Shown here: piece by piece, positions 34,129-44,598 of the stretch
Layout of the letters: every line of letters starts with the position of its first letter
Numbering within the stretch: position 1 is the stretch's first letter
NCBI GenBank assembly: GCA_024138025.1
Contig: JAMXBD010001596.1
Location: forward strand, 1 to 64,000
From: Combretum micranthum
Taxonomy: Eukaryota > Streptophyta > Magnoliopsida > Myrtales > Combretaceae
Length of the DNA: 64,000 nucleotides
Reading direction: 5' to 3'
Notes under the pieces: model-generated
The model's input: only the letters and a program-made list of their open reading frames with translations
Told to the model about the DNA's origin: nothing
Database searches by the model: none
Made by a program: the position numbers and the translations under genes

Positions 34129-34624
34129 AGCAAAGAAGGAGCCAAGAAGTGCCCTGCAGGATTAATGGCCGCTAGCAGTTACTTATTTTTGTCAGTTACA
34201 TGTCTTTAATTTCTTTGTCAGTTACAGTCAGCTATTTATGTTTGTCAGTTACATATCATTAATTTCTTTGTATGTAAAAGGCTATATATTAAGCCTTGGT
34301 TCTAAGGTTTGAAAACAAGACATTTATATGAATGTTATTCATTCTCTTTGAGAGAAAACTCCATCTTGTTCCTTGTGAACGAATTTCCATTTGATTTTCT
34401 TGATCTAAACACTCAAGGAGGTCGACGTGATAACTAGGTTGCGATCAACAGGTTTGTTCGAGGTCTAGTTCCATTCCATTCATTGATAATTAGGTTGCAA
34501 TCAACAGGTTTGATTGAGGTCTAATTCCATCCTACGACGACTTGTCTCAAGACGATCCTCGGGTTCCAATTCCAATCAACGATTTGGGGGTTCTAGGTTT
34601 AATATACCTAGGGTTACCATATCA
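33891..34624 (+). repeat. 3' LTR of the CRM-like element
   Basis: 734 bp, TGATGAGGATC to CCATATCA, bounded by the purine tract and by the TSD TTCAT. The first 238 bases continue the pol frame to a stop at 34128. Confidence 0.92.
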
Positions 34625-35047
34625 TTCATCCAACTCACAACGTCTGACGATTGTTTCAAACTCTTGTGCATATTCCTTAACTTTCATACTCCCCTGCATT
34701 AACAATAACAATTTTTCATATAGTTGATCTTGATAATATGGTGGCACGAGTTTTTCTCGCAAAACCCCTTTCATGTAATCCCATGAAACTCTATCACCAT
34801 ACCCATTTATCTTCATCCTCATTAGATGAGCTTTCCAGAAAATGCCGACCCGACCAACTAACTTCTTACCAATGATTGCCCCCAAACGAAGGCTAGAATA
34901 TGGAAAATCATCAATAATATAATTCACATCCAATTCCCAATCTATATAATCCCCTGGCAGATCACTATCGAACACAGGCAAGTCACACTCTATTTCATCC
35001 AGTGCACAGTCTATCAAATAAGCTTCATGATTATATTTATAACCCAT
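34625..35047 (-). pseudogene. gag: Gag-like/unknown fused ORF, copy B, N-terminal piece
   Basis: It starts at an ATG (35047) with MGYKYNHEAYLIDC and runs open through an acidic stretch (DEIECDLPVFDSDLPGDY), then the gag core, to RRCELDE at the TSD of the CRM-like element. The continuation is at 26970-28138. The start is supported by the identical position in copies A (25970) and C (37636), about 345 bases after the primer site. Gag-core residues match LTR-element capsid proteins, so a structural role, or interference with one, is the obvious expectation but is not shown. Confidence 0.75.
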
Positions 35048-35410
35048 AATTAAAGACTAAGATGATATGAGTGATACAATTGGAAATTTTCTCTCTCCCT
35101 CTTTTTTTTTTTTTTTTAACTCAATTCACAAACTTGAAGATTTCAAAACCCTAACTTGTGTTTCCCTATAGATCTGAATAGATCACACCCAAAAAGAGAT
35201 CAAAGAACAAATTTTTATGATGTAATATGAATAAAGGTGCAAACTTTTTGTTCTCACAAGAATCAAGATGTGAGCTTTATGATCTAAATGAAATAAAAAA
35301 TGTAATCTTTCTGATTGATTTTTTTTTTTGAATTTGAATTAAAAAAAAAAACAAAAGATAGATAAAAAGAAAGATATAACCTGATCTAGAGCCAAAGCTC
35401 TGATACCAAA
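35048..35410 (-). other. Interior B leader and primer-binding site
   Basis: Contains the 17-base primer site (35392-35408, minus strand TGGTATCAGAGCTTTGG), T/A-rich runs, and the self-complementary tract. No ORF of its own. Confidence 0.8.
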
Positions 35411-36186
35411 TGATGCGAGAACCTTCGTATTCACGCGTGAGAACCCCTTTGGATATTGCGAACCCCCAACGCAATTAATAGAAAACCCACGGATGCCTTT
35501 GATTTCAATCCCTAAGAAGGATTAGATATCAGATTTGTCTTAGGTTGTTGATCTAAAGAATTAGGATAACAAACCCTAATTGCGAAACACTCCACAAAGA
35601 AGGTGATCGATCTTCTTTGAATGTTCCTAAAGCATGTATTCTATCAAGAACACAAAGATTTCAAGCAAAAGCTTCGTTTTTTTTTTTTCATTCAACAATA
35701 ATCTATCTTGTACAAAGACCCAAATAGGGTTTATATAACTCAAACAATGAAAGCAAAACGTCAAAACAATGAATTCAATACGTCCTAAATGTTGGCCGGC
35801 GGCCAATCAAAGATGGCAGGCGGCCATGAGCATTCTGGAGCAAAATTGTAAAGTTCGAAAAATTGGCCAGGGGAGTCATGGCCGGCGGCCATGGGAGAAT
35901 GGCTGGCGGCCATTCTTGCTTCTCCGCACAAATCAGCTTTCCTTGGCTCTATTTGATGATTACTTGAAATGTATTGAAGTATACTTGCTCCCTCCTTGTT
36001 CCAAAACCTTGATAATCTTGTGATTCATCCTTGGCATGCTCTAATAAGCCTTTAATCTCTTGTATCCCAAACTTTAACTTGTGATTTAATGATCATAACT
36101 CCCGTCAACAAGCCTTCTTTTCCTTTAACTGGATTATTGATCTTGAACTTGATGGCTCAATTGATGATGCTATATGGATCACATCA
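35411..36186 (-). repeat. LTR C of the tandem array (complete)
   Basis: 776 bp, TGATGCGAGAACC to GGATCACATCA, shared by interiors B and C. GGCGGCCA motifs at 35798, 35819, 35884 and 35905; TATA-like sequence near 35730. Confidence 0.92.
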
Positions 36187-37636
36187 TTCCCCCTTTCCTC
36201 AAGAAGATTCGTCCTCGAATCTAAAGGATAAAGAATCTGCAAGCTATGATCTATATCAAGTAAAAACTTTGGCATCTTCAAATGAATGAACACCTGCAAA
36301 AACAAGTTAGAGATAAAAAGATAATAAATTCCCTCACAAGTGTGTTTATATCCTTTCAATACTCTCGTGTATCGCTCACACTCATGTTTAACATGTGTAT
36401 CTCTCTTCACATAAGGATTATCATATGGAGCACAAAACACCCATCTCTTAACATAGTTCCAGTGAACACCATACAAGTAAGTCACATCCATCACATAATC
36501 ACAAGATGCTTCACTCTTCATAGCAATTCCTGGATCGTTCACACTTGAAAACAACCGCCTCACCTCCCACTTGTAGGCCATCTCTCCGCACAACTATAGT
36601 ACCACCAAGCAAAAGAACACTCCTCCAATACATGAATCCATCATAAATACTCCAATGAATCTCAACGCAGATAACGTATGATCTCATAGGCATAATACAA
36701 TCATGGTAATCAACTCCTCCTCAATCCCATCAACAGATTGTAATACGACAAATTAAATGATGGAATAAGGATATAGAAATACCGGTGTCTGTCATTAGCT
36801 CCTGGAGTTCGGGGAAGTGGCTCTAATGCTAGCATACAAGAATCAACACACGACTCCTCCACAAGAAAACTATGGCTGTTCTCAGCAACAACCATCTCCT
36901 CCTTACCAACATCACCTATACTCTCCTCTACAAGGCTACTATTCTTACCATGTGTACCCTCTGCTTGCTTCTTTTGATCACTCATTGGAATCTTTGCACG
37001 GATAGCATTACTAGCTCTTTCAATCTCATAACCCTGATGAGTGTGAGTCACTACTGAAGAAGTTATTACTGCATCCCCAATTGATAGAGATATCTCAGCC
37101 CACAAAGCAGCTTGGATAGTTTCCTTTAAGGTCATGTAGCTATTACACCCAATACGTTTGACAATATCAGAATTTAATCCCCTCTTGAACCTAAGAATAA
37201 GGCGCCTAGGTGATTCATCCAACTCACAACGTCTGACGATTGTTTCAAACTCTTGTGCATATTCCTTAACTTTCATACTCCCCTGCATTAACAATAACAA
37301 TTTTTCATATAGTCGATCTTGATAATATGGTGGCACGAGTTTTTCTCGCAAAACCCCTTTCATGTAATCCCATGAAACTCTATCACCATACCCATTTATC
37401 TTCATCCTCATTAGATGAGCTTTCCAGAAAATGCCGACCCGACCAACTAACTTCTTACCAATGATTGCCCCCAAACGAAGGCTAGAATATGGAAAATCAT
37501 CAATAATATAATTCACATCCAATTCCCAATCTATATAATCCCCTGGCAGATCACTATCGAACTCAGGCAAGTCACACTCAATTTCATCCGGTGCACAGTC
37601 TATCAAATAAGCTTCATGATTATATCTATAACCCAT
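36105..37636 (-). pseudogene. gag: Gag-like/unknown fused ORF, copy C (two frameshifts)
   Basis: The frame is open from MGYRYNHEAYLIDC (37636) to 36710, 308 codons, covering the whole gag core, the acidic linker, and the start of the unknown segment (RHRYFYILIPSFNLSYY). A two-base loss near 36721 shifts it. A second change near 36585 (CTCTCCGCAC against CTCCTGCAC in A and B) shifts again, giving pieces 36511-36693 and 36105-36593. A one-base loss near 36153 also alters the tail inside the LTR. Product unknown, no catalytic motif. Confidence 0.72.
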
Positions 37637-38001
37637 AATTCAAGACTAAGATGATATGAGTGATACGATTGGAAATTTTCTCTCTCCCTCTTTTTTTTTT
37701 TTTAACTCAATTCACAAACTTGAAGATTTCAAAACCCTAACTTGTGTTTCCCTATAGATCTGAATAGATCACACCCAAAAAGAGATCAAAGAACAAATTT
37801 TTATGATGTAATATGAATAAAGGTGCAAACTTTTTGTTCTCACAAGGATCAAGATGTGAGCTTTATGATCTAAAAGAAATAAAAAATGTAATCTTTCTGA
37901 TTGATTTTTTTTTTTTTGAATTTGAATTCAAAAAAAAAAAAACAAAAGATAGATAAAAAGAAAGATATAACCTGATCTAGAGCCAAAGCTCTGATACCAA
38001 A
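37637..38001 (-). other. Interior C leader and primer-binding site
   Basis: Same layout as interiors A and B: primer site at 37983-37999, T-run near 37691-37703, self-complementary T/A tract near 37905-37942. Confidence 0.8.
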
Positions 38002-38777
38002 TGATGCGAGAACCTTCGTATTCACGCGTGAGAACCCCTTTGGATATTGCGAACCCCCAACGCAATTAATAGAAAACCCACGGATGCCTTTGATTTCAAT
38101 CCCTAAGAAGGATTAGATATCAGATTTGTCTTAGGTTGTTGATCTAAAGAATTAGGATAACAAACCCTAATTGCGAAACACTCCACAAAGAAGGTGATCG
38201 ATCTTCTTTGAATGTTCCTAAAGCATGTATTCTATCAAGAACACAAAGATTTCAAGCAAAAGCTTCGTTTTTTTTTTTCATTCAACAATAATCTGTCTTG
38301 TACAAGGACCCAAATAGGGTTTATATAACTCAAACAATGAAAGCAAAACGTCAAAACAATGAATTTAATACGTCCTAAATGTTGGCCGGCGGCCAATCAA
38401 AGATGGCAGGCGGCCATGAGCATTCTGGAGCAAAATTGTAAAGTTCGAAAAATTGGCCAGGGGAGTCGTGGCCGGCGGCCATGGGAGAATGGCTGGCGGC
38501 CATTCTTGCTTCTCTGCACAAATCAGCTTTCCTTGGCTCTATTTGATGATTACTTGAAATGTATTGAAGTATACTTGCTCCCTCCTTGTTCCAAAACCTT
38601 GATAATCTTGTGATTCATCCTTGGCATGCTCTAATGAGCCTTTAATCTCTTGTATCCCGAACTTTAACTTGTGATTTAATGATCATAACTCCCGTCAACA
38701 AGCCTTCTTTTCCTTTAACTGGATTATTGATCTTGAACTTGATGGGCTCAATTGATGATGCTATATGGATCACATCA
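38002..38777 (-). repeat. LTR D, outer 5' LTR of the tandem array
   Basis: 776 bp with an intact terminus (minus strand TGATGTGATCC at 38777), directly adjoining W's integrase sequence. It carries the same GGCGGCCA cluster and TATA-like sequence as LTRs B and C. Confidence 0.92.
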
Positions 38778-39909
38778 CTTTGCCTATCCCTGAATGGAAA
38801 TGGGATCAGACATCCATGGATTTCGTGTGAGGTTACCTAAAGACTTCAAAAGGTTGTGATGCAGTGTGGATGATTGTGGATCGATTAACCAAGTCAACGC
38901 ACTTTTTGTCAATCAACATCACGTACCCTATGGGCAAGTTAGCCAAGTTCTACATTCGAGGAATAGTGCAACTACATGGTATACCCACGAAAATTATATC
39001 AAATCGAGATCTAAGGGTTGTATTTAAGTTTTGGACAAGTCTAGAAAAGAGTTTGGGTATAAAGCTACATTTTAGCACCGCCTATCATCTTTAGACCGAT
39101 GGATAGTCTGAGCGGACAATCCAAACCCTATAAGACACGTTGAGAGCATGTGTTTTGGGAATCCAAGGGAAGCTAGAATAATTATGTATCGCCAATTGAG
39201 TTTATTGACAATAACAGCTATCACTCGTAACCATTCAGATGCCACCCTGCGAAGCCTTGTATGGACAACGTCATAGGTCAACTCTGTTTTGGGATGACAT
39301 AGAGAAGCTTGCTAGTGGGCCAGACTTGGTACAAGAAGTAACTAATAAAGTGAGAATTGTATAGCAAAAGAAGAAAGAAACTCAAGACAGGAAAAGAGTT
39401 AGGCAGGTTTGAAGAGACGAGTTCTCAAGATTCGAGTAGGTGAGCATGTGAACTTGAAGGTGAATTCCATGAAGAATATACGAAGAGTACTACATGAGGG
39501 AAGTTGAGCCCGAGATACATTAGACCCTTCGAGATACTAGAAAGAGTTGGAGATCTGGCACATCGATTGGCCCTGCCCTTGAAACTATTAGGGAATGCAT
39601 CATGTGTTCCAAGCCTCGGTACGAAGGAGATATGTGCCCACCCGGGAAAGAATCATGGAATTAGGACCTATCTAGTTAAAGGAAAACCTCACCTACGAGG
39701 GACACCCAGAGCAAATCTTTGATTAGGAAACGAAAAGGTTGTGTAATAAAGAAATCTGGTAAGTGAAAGTATTATAGAGGAACCATGCATTTGAGGAGAC
39801 ACCTTGGGAGGCTAAAGAGGAAATTTAGAGAAAGTACTCCGAGTCGTTTCAAAAAGGGGTACATAAGTTTCAGTTTTGAGGACAAAACTCTATTTAAGGG
39901 GGGGTAGGT
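38778..39909 (+). pseudogene. pol: Element W integrase core, chromodomain remnant and polypurine tract
   Basis: Frames give LPIPEWKWDQTSMDFV (first catalytic Asp), then VDRLTKSTHFL, IISNRDLRVV and SERTIQTL (catalytic Glu region). The second Asp position reads Asn (SNRD for the usual SDRD). Stops occur after MDFV and at several later sites. The frame 39504-39722 contains YIRPFEILERVGDLAHRLALP, the GPF/Y-type module. Further on, one frame reads FEETPWEAKEE, the end of a chromodomain (canonical VEEATWE). GGGGGGGTAGGT before 39910 is the purine tract. The chromodomain of this clade binds heterochromatin marks in known elements; here it is broken. Confidence 0.85.
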
Positions 39910-40987
39910 TATCAGCCTTGGTTCTCTTAGCAACCTGAATTCGGTTTTGGAGATTGAAATCGGAAACCGAAAGCCTAAAAGAATACTCTAGGACTAGTTG
40001 GACCTAGAAATCCTAAGTCTGGCAATCTCGAGAACGAAACCCTGGAACTATCAAAATGAGTTAGCTCTAGAATATAGCTCTAAATAATTTATCAAAACAT
40101 AAAAACATCAGATTTTAGAGAAATTCATTCATTTTAGACCCAACCGGGCATCTGTTCTCCAAAACCGGTTTAACCGGTCCCCGGACTCGAATAGAAAAAA
40201 ATTGTATAGGACTCTTTAGAATCAAAATTTAATGAGGAATTCAAAAATATAATTATAAAAATTTTTCGATTTATAAAAATTACAGTTATAGCTTTTTATC
40301 GTATTTTCATTATTACCGGTAATTTAATTGTCTAATCTACATTTTGATTTTCATCATACTATTCACCAAGTACAATCACCTATACCTTATTCTTACATCC
40401 TTACAACCTATTCTTACAATCTTACATCATTTTTCTTACATTTTCTTTTCCAATACAACTTTTACTACTTAAATTACTTATTAAATTTGAATTTTATACA
40501 CAAAGAAAAAACACATGTCCCTCTCTCTCCCCTTTTCCAAAACCGGCGTAACCCCCTCCTACATGCCCACAAATTGTTTTTTTTTTCTTCATTTAATTAA
40601 TCATGCAAACCCTAATTTCTTTTCTTATATAATCTCTTTTTTACCATTCACTTTTTCACTTTTCTCTCTTCCTTCACAGAATCAACTTTTTGAAAAAAGT
40701 TTTCTCTCCCTCTTACCCTCCTTCTTGCCGTGAGCTCCCTCTCCATCACACACACACACGCACACACACACACACACACAATTTTTGTTCAAGTTTTTCT
40801 TACTCCAAACATTAAATAGGTAATAGATCTTGACCCTACTACAGTAAAACATGTGACGGTAAGATCCTATGTGTGTGGTTCCACTAAAATCCCCATGAGC
40901 ATTATGCTAGGGATGTGGAAAACACTAAAGCATGACATTCTTGCCATCATAATGCTGTGGATTTTGTTATTTAAGTTGTTTTGTTAT
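39910..40987 (+). mobile_element. Element W 3' LTR, 5' part
   Basis: It starts TATCAGCCTTGG directly after the purine tract (canonical TGTAAACCCC in Y), so the first bases have diverged. It continues with LTR landmarks: TTATATAATC near 40625 as a possible TATA box, and GCCGTGAGC followed by a (CA)n tract at 40746-40780. Element X inserts at 40988; the 5 bases before it are GTTAT. The rest of the LTR should lie right of the window. Confidence 0.8.
40746..40780 (+). repeat. (CA)n microsatellite in W 3' LTR
   Basis: CACACACACACACGCACACACA and more, at the same LTR position as the tracts at 10024 and 22867. Confidence 0.9.
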
Positions 40988-41698
40988 TGTAAACTCCCAA
41001 AGTTTTGTGATCAGTTTAACTTAAACCCTAATCGAAAGGTTAATTGGAAGCCTTAAAGTTAACAAAACTCTAGTTAGACGTAATAGTTTAAGTCTAACAA
41101 TCCTGTGTTCGCAACCTTAAGAAAGTAAGTAAGATATTAGTATATTGAATAGTTCGTAATAACATAAAAAAGCTTAAAAAGATCAGATTAGTAAAACCGC
41201 AATTCGTTTTGAACCGAACGGATACAGTTCTTGAAAAAGGTGTTCCGAGGCTCGAAATAGTAAAAATATTCCAGATATATTATTAGACTCGTAAAAATAT
41301 AAGGTTTTCAAAAATATCAGTTTTATAATTTTTCGATAAGTAAAAATAACAGATATAAAAATTATACGTGTATTTTCTTACTATCGGTACTTTATTAGTC
41401 ATATCTACTTTACATTACACTATTTATTACTATTCTACACTATTTTTTTTTTATACTTTTTCTAACACCTACTCTTATAACACCATACACATACACCATT
41501 ATCTTTACTTTTACCTTTCCCATAACTTTATTTTATATCTACTTTACTTATTATTACATTTAATCAACAAAAATACAAAATTAAAACTCTCTTTCCCCTC
41601 CTTCTAATAGTGGCCCGCGCCCCCCTTCTCTCTCTCCCTTAATTTTGTTTCAATTTTTTTCTTTATTTAAATTATACAAAAATTCACTCTTCATTTCC

Positions 41699-41706
41699 TA
41701 TAAATA
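41699..41706 (+). promoter_or_regulatory. Element X LTR TATA box
   Basis: TATAAATA in CCTATAAATACCCTCC, followed by a C/T-rich stretch, a typical plant promoter layout. Conserved in five LTR copies of the window. Confidence 0.7.
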
Positions 41707-42110
41707 CCCTCCTCCTTCTCTTTCACTCTTTCACATAATTACTACCCAAAATTCTTTATCAAATCTCTCTAAAATTTTCCTCTCAACACTCTCTCCATAC
41801 ACTCTCAAAACCCTCTCAAAAACACTCTTAAATCAACTTCTACATACACAAAACCCATTCACACATATCTCAAAACACTCTTTAGGTAAAAATTTTCTTT
41901 ACCAAATTCTTATTCTCATGTCATGTAACTTTACATGACCATGGTGTGAGTTTTGAAAGACTAAATGTTATGGAAGCTACACTATGTTTATGTATCGTTC
42001 TTGTTCATGAATATCTATTTATAATGTTACTTTACCTTGTTCATTATTTATTTCATGCAAAGTAATTTATTTATTTCTTTATTTGCAATTTATTTATTTC
42101 ATGCTGTTAC

Positions 42111-42129
42111 AAGACTAGTCTCTAGTCTT
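42111..42129 (+). other. Conserved stem-loop in the LTR leader
   Basis: AAGACTAG-TCT-CTAGTCTT folds as an 8-bp stem with a 3-base loop, about 410 bases after the TATA box, so inside the transcribed leader. The stem is conserved at 53604-53622, 6282-6301 and 47640-47660 with different loops. Confidence 0.6.
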
Positions 42130-44393
42130 AGACTTGTCCTCATCAAGTCAAAACAATTTTCTTTCTTTTTGGGACTATTATATTTTCTAGTCACGGGAGT
42201 CTTGAAGAAGTTAAGACTCCCAATACTTGACTTTATTTAATTATTATTTATGTTATTTTTTCTTGCTATTATTTCTCATAATCATGCCCATAAAGATTGT
42301 TGTCCAAACATTATACTTTTACAAAAAGAGGATTTTATCACCTATGAATGATTTTATATGAAAAATTAGAATCTATGATTTAACAAAAGTAAAATTATTC
42401 TTTTCTAAGCTTTAGGAAGAACTCACTACAATTTTAAAAGCTACTTTTGTTTTGAAAAACTTTTTAAATCATTTTTATATTACTTTGTTTTCCTAAAAAA
42501 AAAATGACTTTTTGTACTAAAAATTTTTCCATAAAACATAATATAAGGAAATTCCATAAAAACGGAATGAGAGTTTTCAAACCAAAAGATTTTCAAATAA
42601 AAGGTCAAAGAAAACAAATAGAAAAAGTAACACTAATATTGAGAATTTAGAAAGGAAGAAATTTATTTATTTATAATCAAAAATTCATTTAGGAAAATAG
42701 TAAGATAAACATGAAGTAATTCTTTAAAAACAAAGGAATCAAAATATTCATTTTAAAGGATTTACAAAATGAAGTTCTTGTAAACTATGGTTTTCTACAC
42801 TCTTAATTAACATTGTTTTACTTAAGAAATTTGGTTGGACAACAAACACTTGAGTATGGATGAAATGTGAGTTATATATCTATGAAAAAGGATTTTCTCA
42901 ACTATATAGATAACTAAGTATTTATCAAAGCAATTTTTTAGATGGTTTAATGTTTGAAACAAAATTTTTTTGGGATAGAAAAATTCGTGGTGAATTTGTT
43001 CGCTACTTTTTCAGAGCCTAAATGATCTAGTTTGTTGGAAATGGTTCTAGAAATCGATAAATCTTTTCGAATAGATAGAAATCGGTATATTATATGTGCA
43101 ATTCCGAGTTAAAATGGCCAAGTTATGGCCATTTTAAATTGGAATCATCATTTATACGAACTTTGACGTTTTTATTAGCATAGTTTAGACAAGTTTCAAG
43201 AAAGTTATCAAGAAATACTCATTTTAGGTATTTTCCTTGACTAGGTTATTTCGAGGAAGAATACTCATATCCCGAGGATTATTTCGACTAACGGATTGTT
43301 TGAGCGACTCATCCATTTAGAAGAAGTGTTGACATGGCATCGTGAGTTTATTTCCTTAAAGTGCTTTACTTGATTGTGCTTATAGTTTAATCGCATTAGA
43401 ATTAAGAAAAGATAAATTGATATGTATGTGAAAATTGTTGAAAGGATTCTAAGAACATCGACGCCGGAATTGATTGTAAGTAAGTGTTTGTTTTGGTATA
43501 GCACTTGAGATGTATGAAATTCTATGATCACCTCAAATTTGATAATAATGATGCTATGATATCTTAAATAAATCGATTCATGCATATTACGAAATGAGTC
43601 ATATTGCATGGGGTTATTATCCTTGGGTGAAAAGGTAGTAGCACGATCGAAAGCAACACTTGGTGGTTATGATCGAAAGCGATTGCTTAGCGACATGGAA
43701 TCAAACAAATGCTTGGAGAAAATCTGGAGGCATGGCTTAACTCGAGTAGACTTTATATGCTTGATGGTATTGATCGAAAGCATATCTTAACTAAAACTAC
43801 TCGTTTTGAGATTATACTTCACCAAACCACAGATGGAGGGTGTAAATTCATTCAACATATAGTTTCTAGAAAACTATATGCTTTGTTTGCTTATGTGTAT
43901 GTTGCATTTCACTTGATTGCTTAAATAACTTGTTTGACCTTCATTACACAAGAAATTTATTAATGCAAATAATTCTCACTAATCCTATTAGCTTATACCC
44001 CTATAGATATCCTTTGCAGTTTATCTATTTGTGGTTAAGGTCACATGGACCCTACAGCCAGGTATTTTCCTTTTTTAGAAAAGTTTAGCATTAGTTAAGG
44101 TGAAGACTTCGTAGAAAATTTCATGTAATAAATTATAGTTATTTTAGCGGGAGAATGCCCCTAAGTCTTGTAAGATTATGGTTATGAATGAATGAATATT
44201 ATGAATCCTCTTTTCTTAAATTGTTATTGTATCTTCTTAAGCTTCATAATCCCATGTATGGTCCTCTAAAGTTGTGAGAGCACGCCTTACACTTAATACC
44301 GAAGCTTCTGCAAATGACTAAGGTTGTCATACTTAAGCTTTAATATTGAATATGATGGAATGTTATGTTTAGGGTGCCCTTTGGGGTGTGACA

Positions 44394-44598
44394 GTTTGAG
44401 TTAGTATCAAAGCATGGTTAAGAATCTAGGAATCATGATTATAGAATTGGACTTAAGAAGAAACAAATTAGAATAGAAAGACCTAGATAAGATAGAATGG
44501 GTAGAATAAGTTTTTCGACTTCTCTCTCTTTTGCATAGATTACCTTAGACGAGGCCCGTCTACAGGCTAAAAATTTCAAAAAAGGACCCTTTGAAGCC
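44394..44598 (+). other. Element X primer site and leader
   Basis: GTTTGAGTTAGTATCAAAGC is a slightly mutated initiator tRNA-Met primer site. The leader ends with a pyrimidine tract, CTCTCTCTTTTGCATAG (about 44523-44540), which looks like a splice acceptor and is repeated at about 56016-56030. Confidence 0.65.

Larger units (their letters stand above)
28139..34624 (+). mobile_element. Complete CRM-like Gypsy element, TSD TTCAT
   Basis: 6,486 bp, with TTCAT at 28134-28138 and 34625-34629. It carries 5' LTR 28139-28888, primer site TGGTATCAGAGC (28891-28902), gag, protease, RT, RNase H, integrase, purine tract (33877-33890) and 3' LTR 33891-34624. The integrase frame runs into the 3' LTR and ends with GPMTRAKAKR, resembling the C-terminal motif of centromeric CRM chromoviruses. 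The reading is broken by many frameshifts. It splits the middle copy of the tandem array. Confidence 0.92.
23901..38777 (-). mobile_element. Tandem array of a gag-only LTR element (4 LTRs, 3 interiors), split by a CRM-like element
   Basis: The order is LTR A (23901-24522, truncated), interior A, LTR B (26334-27105), interior B (27106-28138 plus 34630-35410), LTR C (35411-36186), interior C (36187-38001), LTR D (38002-38777). All are on the minus strand, unit about 2.59 kb, interiors 1,811-1,815 bp, and neighbouring units share LTRs. Each interior starts after the LTR with an initiator tRNA-Met primer site and ends with a purine tract, so these are true LTR-element units. The right end is an intact LTR terminus next to W's integrase; the left end is truncated. 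Confidence 0.9.
40988..44393 (+). mobile_element. Element X 5' LTR
   Basis: 3,406 bp, TGTAAACTCCC to GGGGTGTGACA. A TATA box TATAAATA lies at 41699-41706. A stem-loop with 8-base arms lies at 42111-42129. AU-rich ATTTATTTATTT repeats occupy 42060-42100. The LTR matches the one starting at 52382. ORFs inside it (41368-41607, 41645-41938, 42037-42240, 43265-43609 on the minus strand) fall in the transcribed leader or U3 and show no product. Confidence 0.9.

Noticed and set aside
40328..40733. Plus-strand ORFs of 72-90 codons near 40.5 kb
   Set aside because: They fall in W's 3' LTR around the TATA region; the Phe/Ser/Leu-rich sequence is from T/C-rich DNA.
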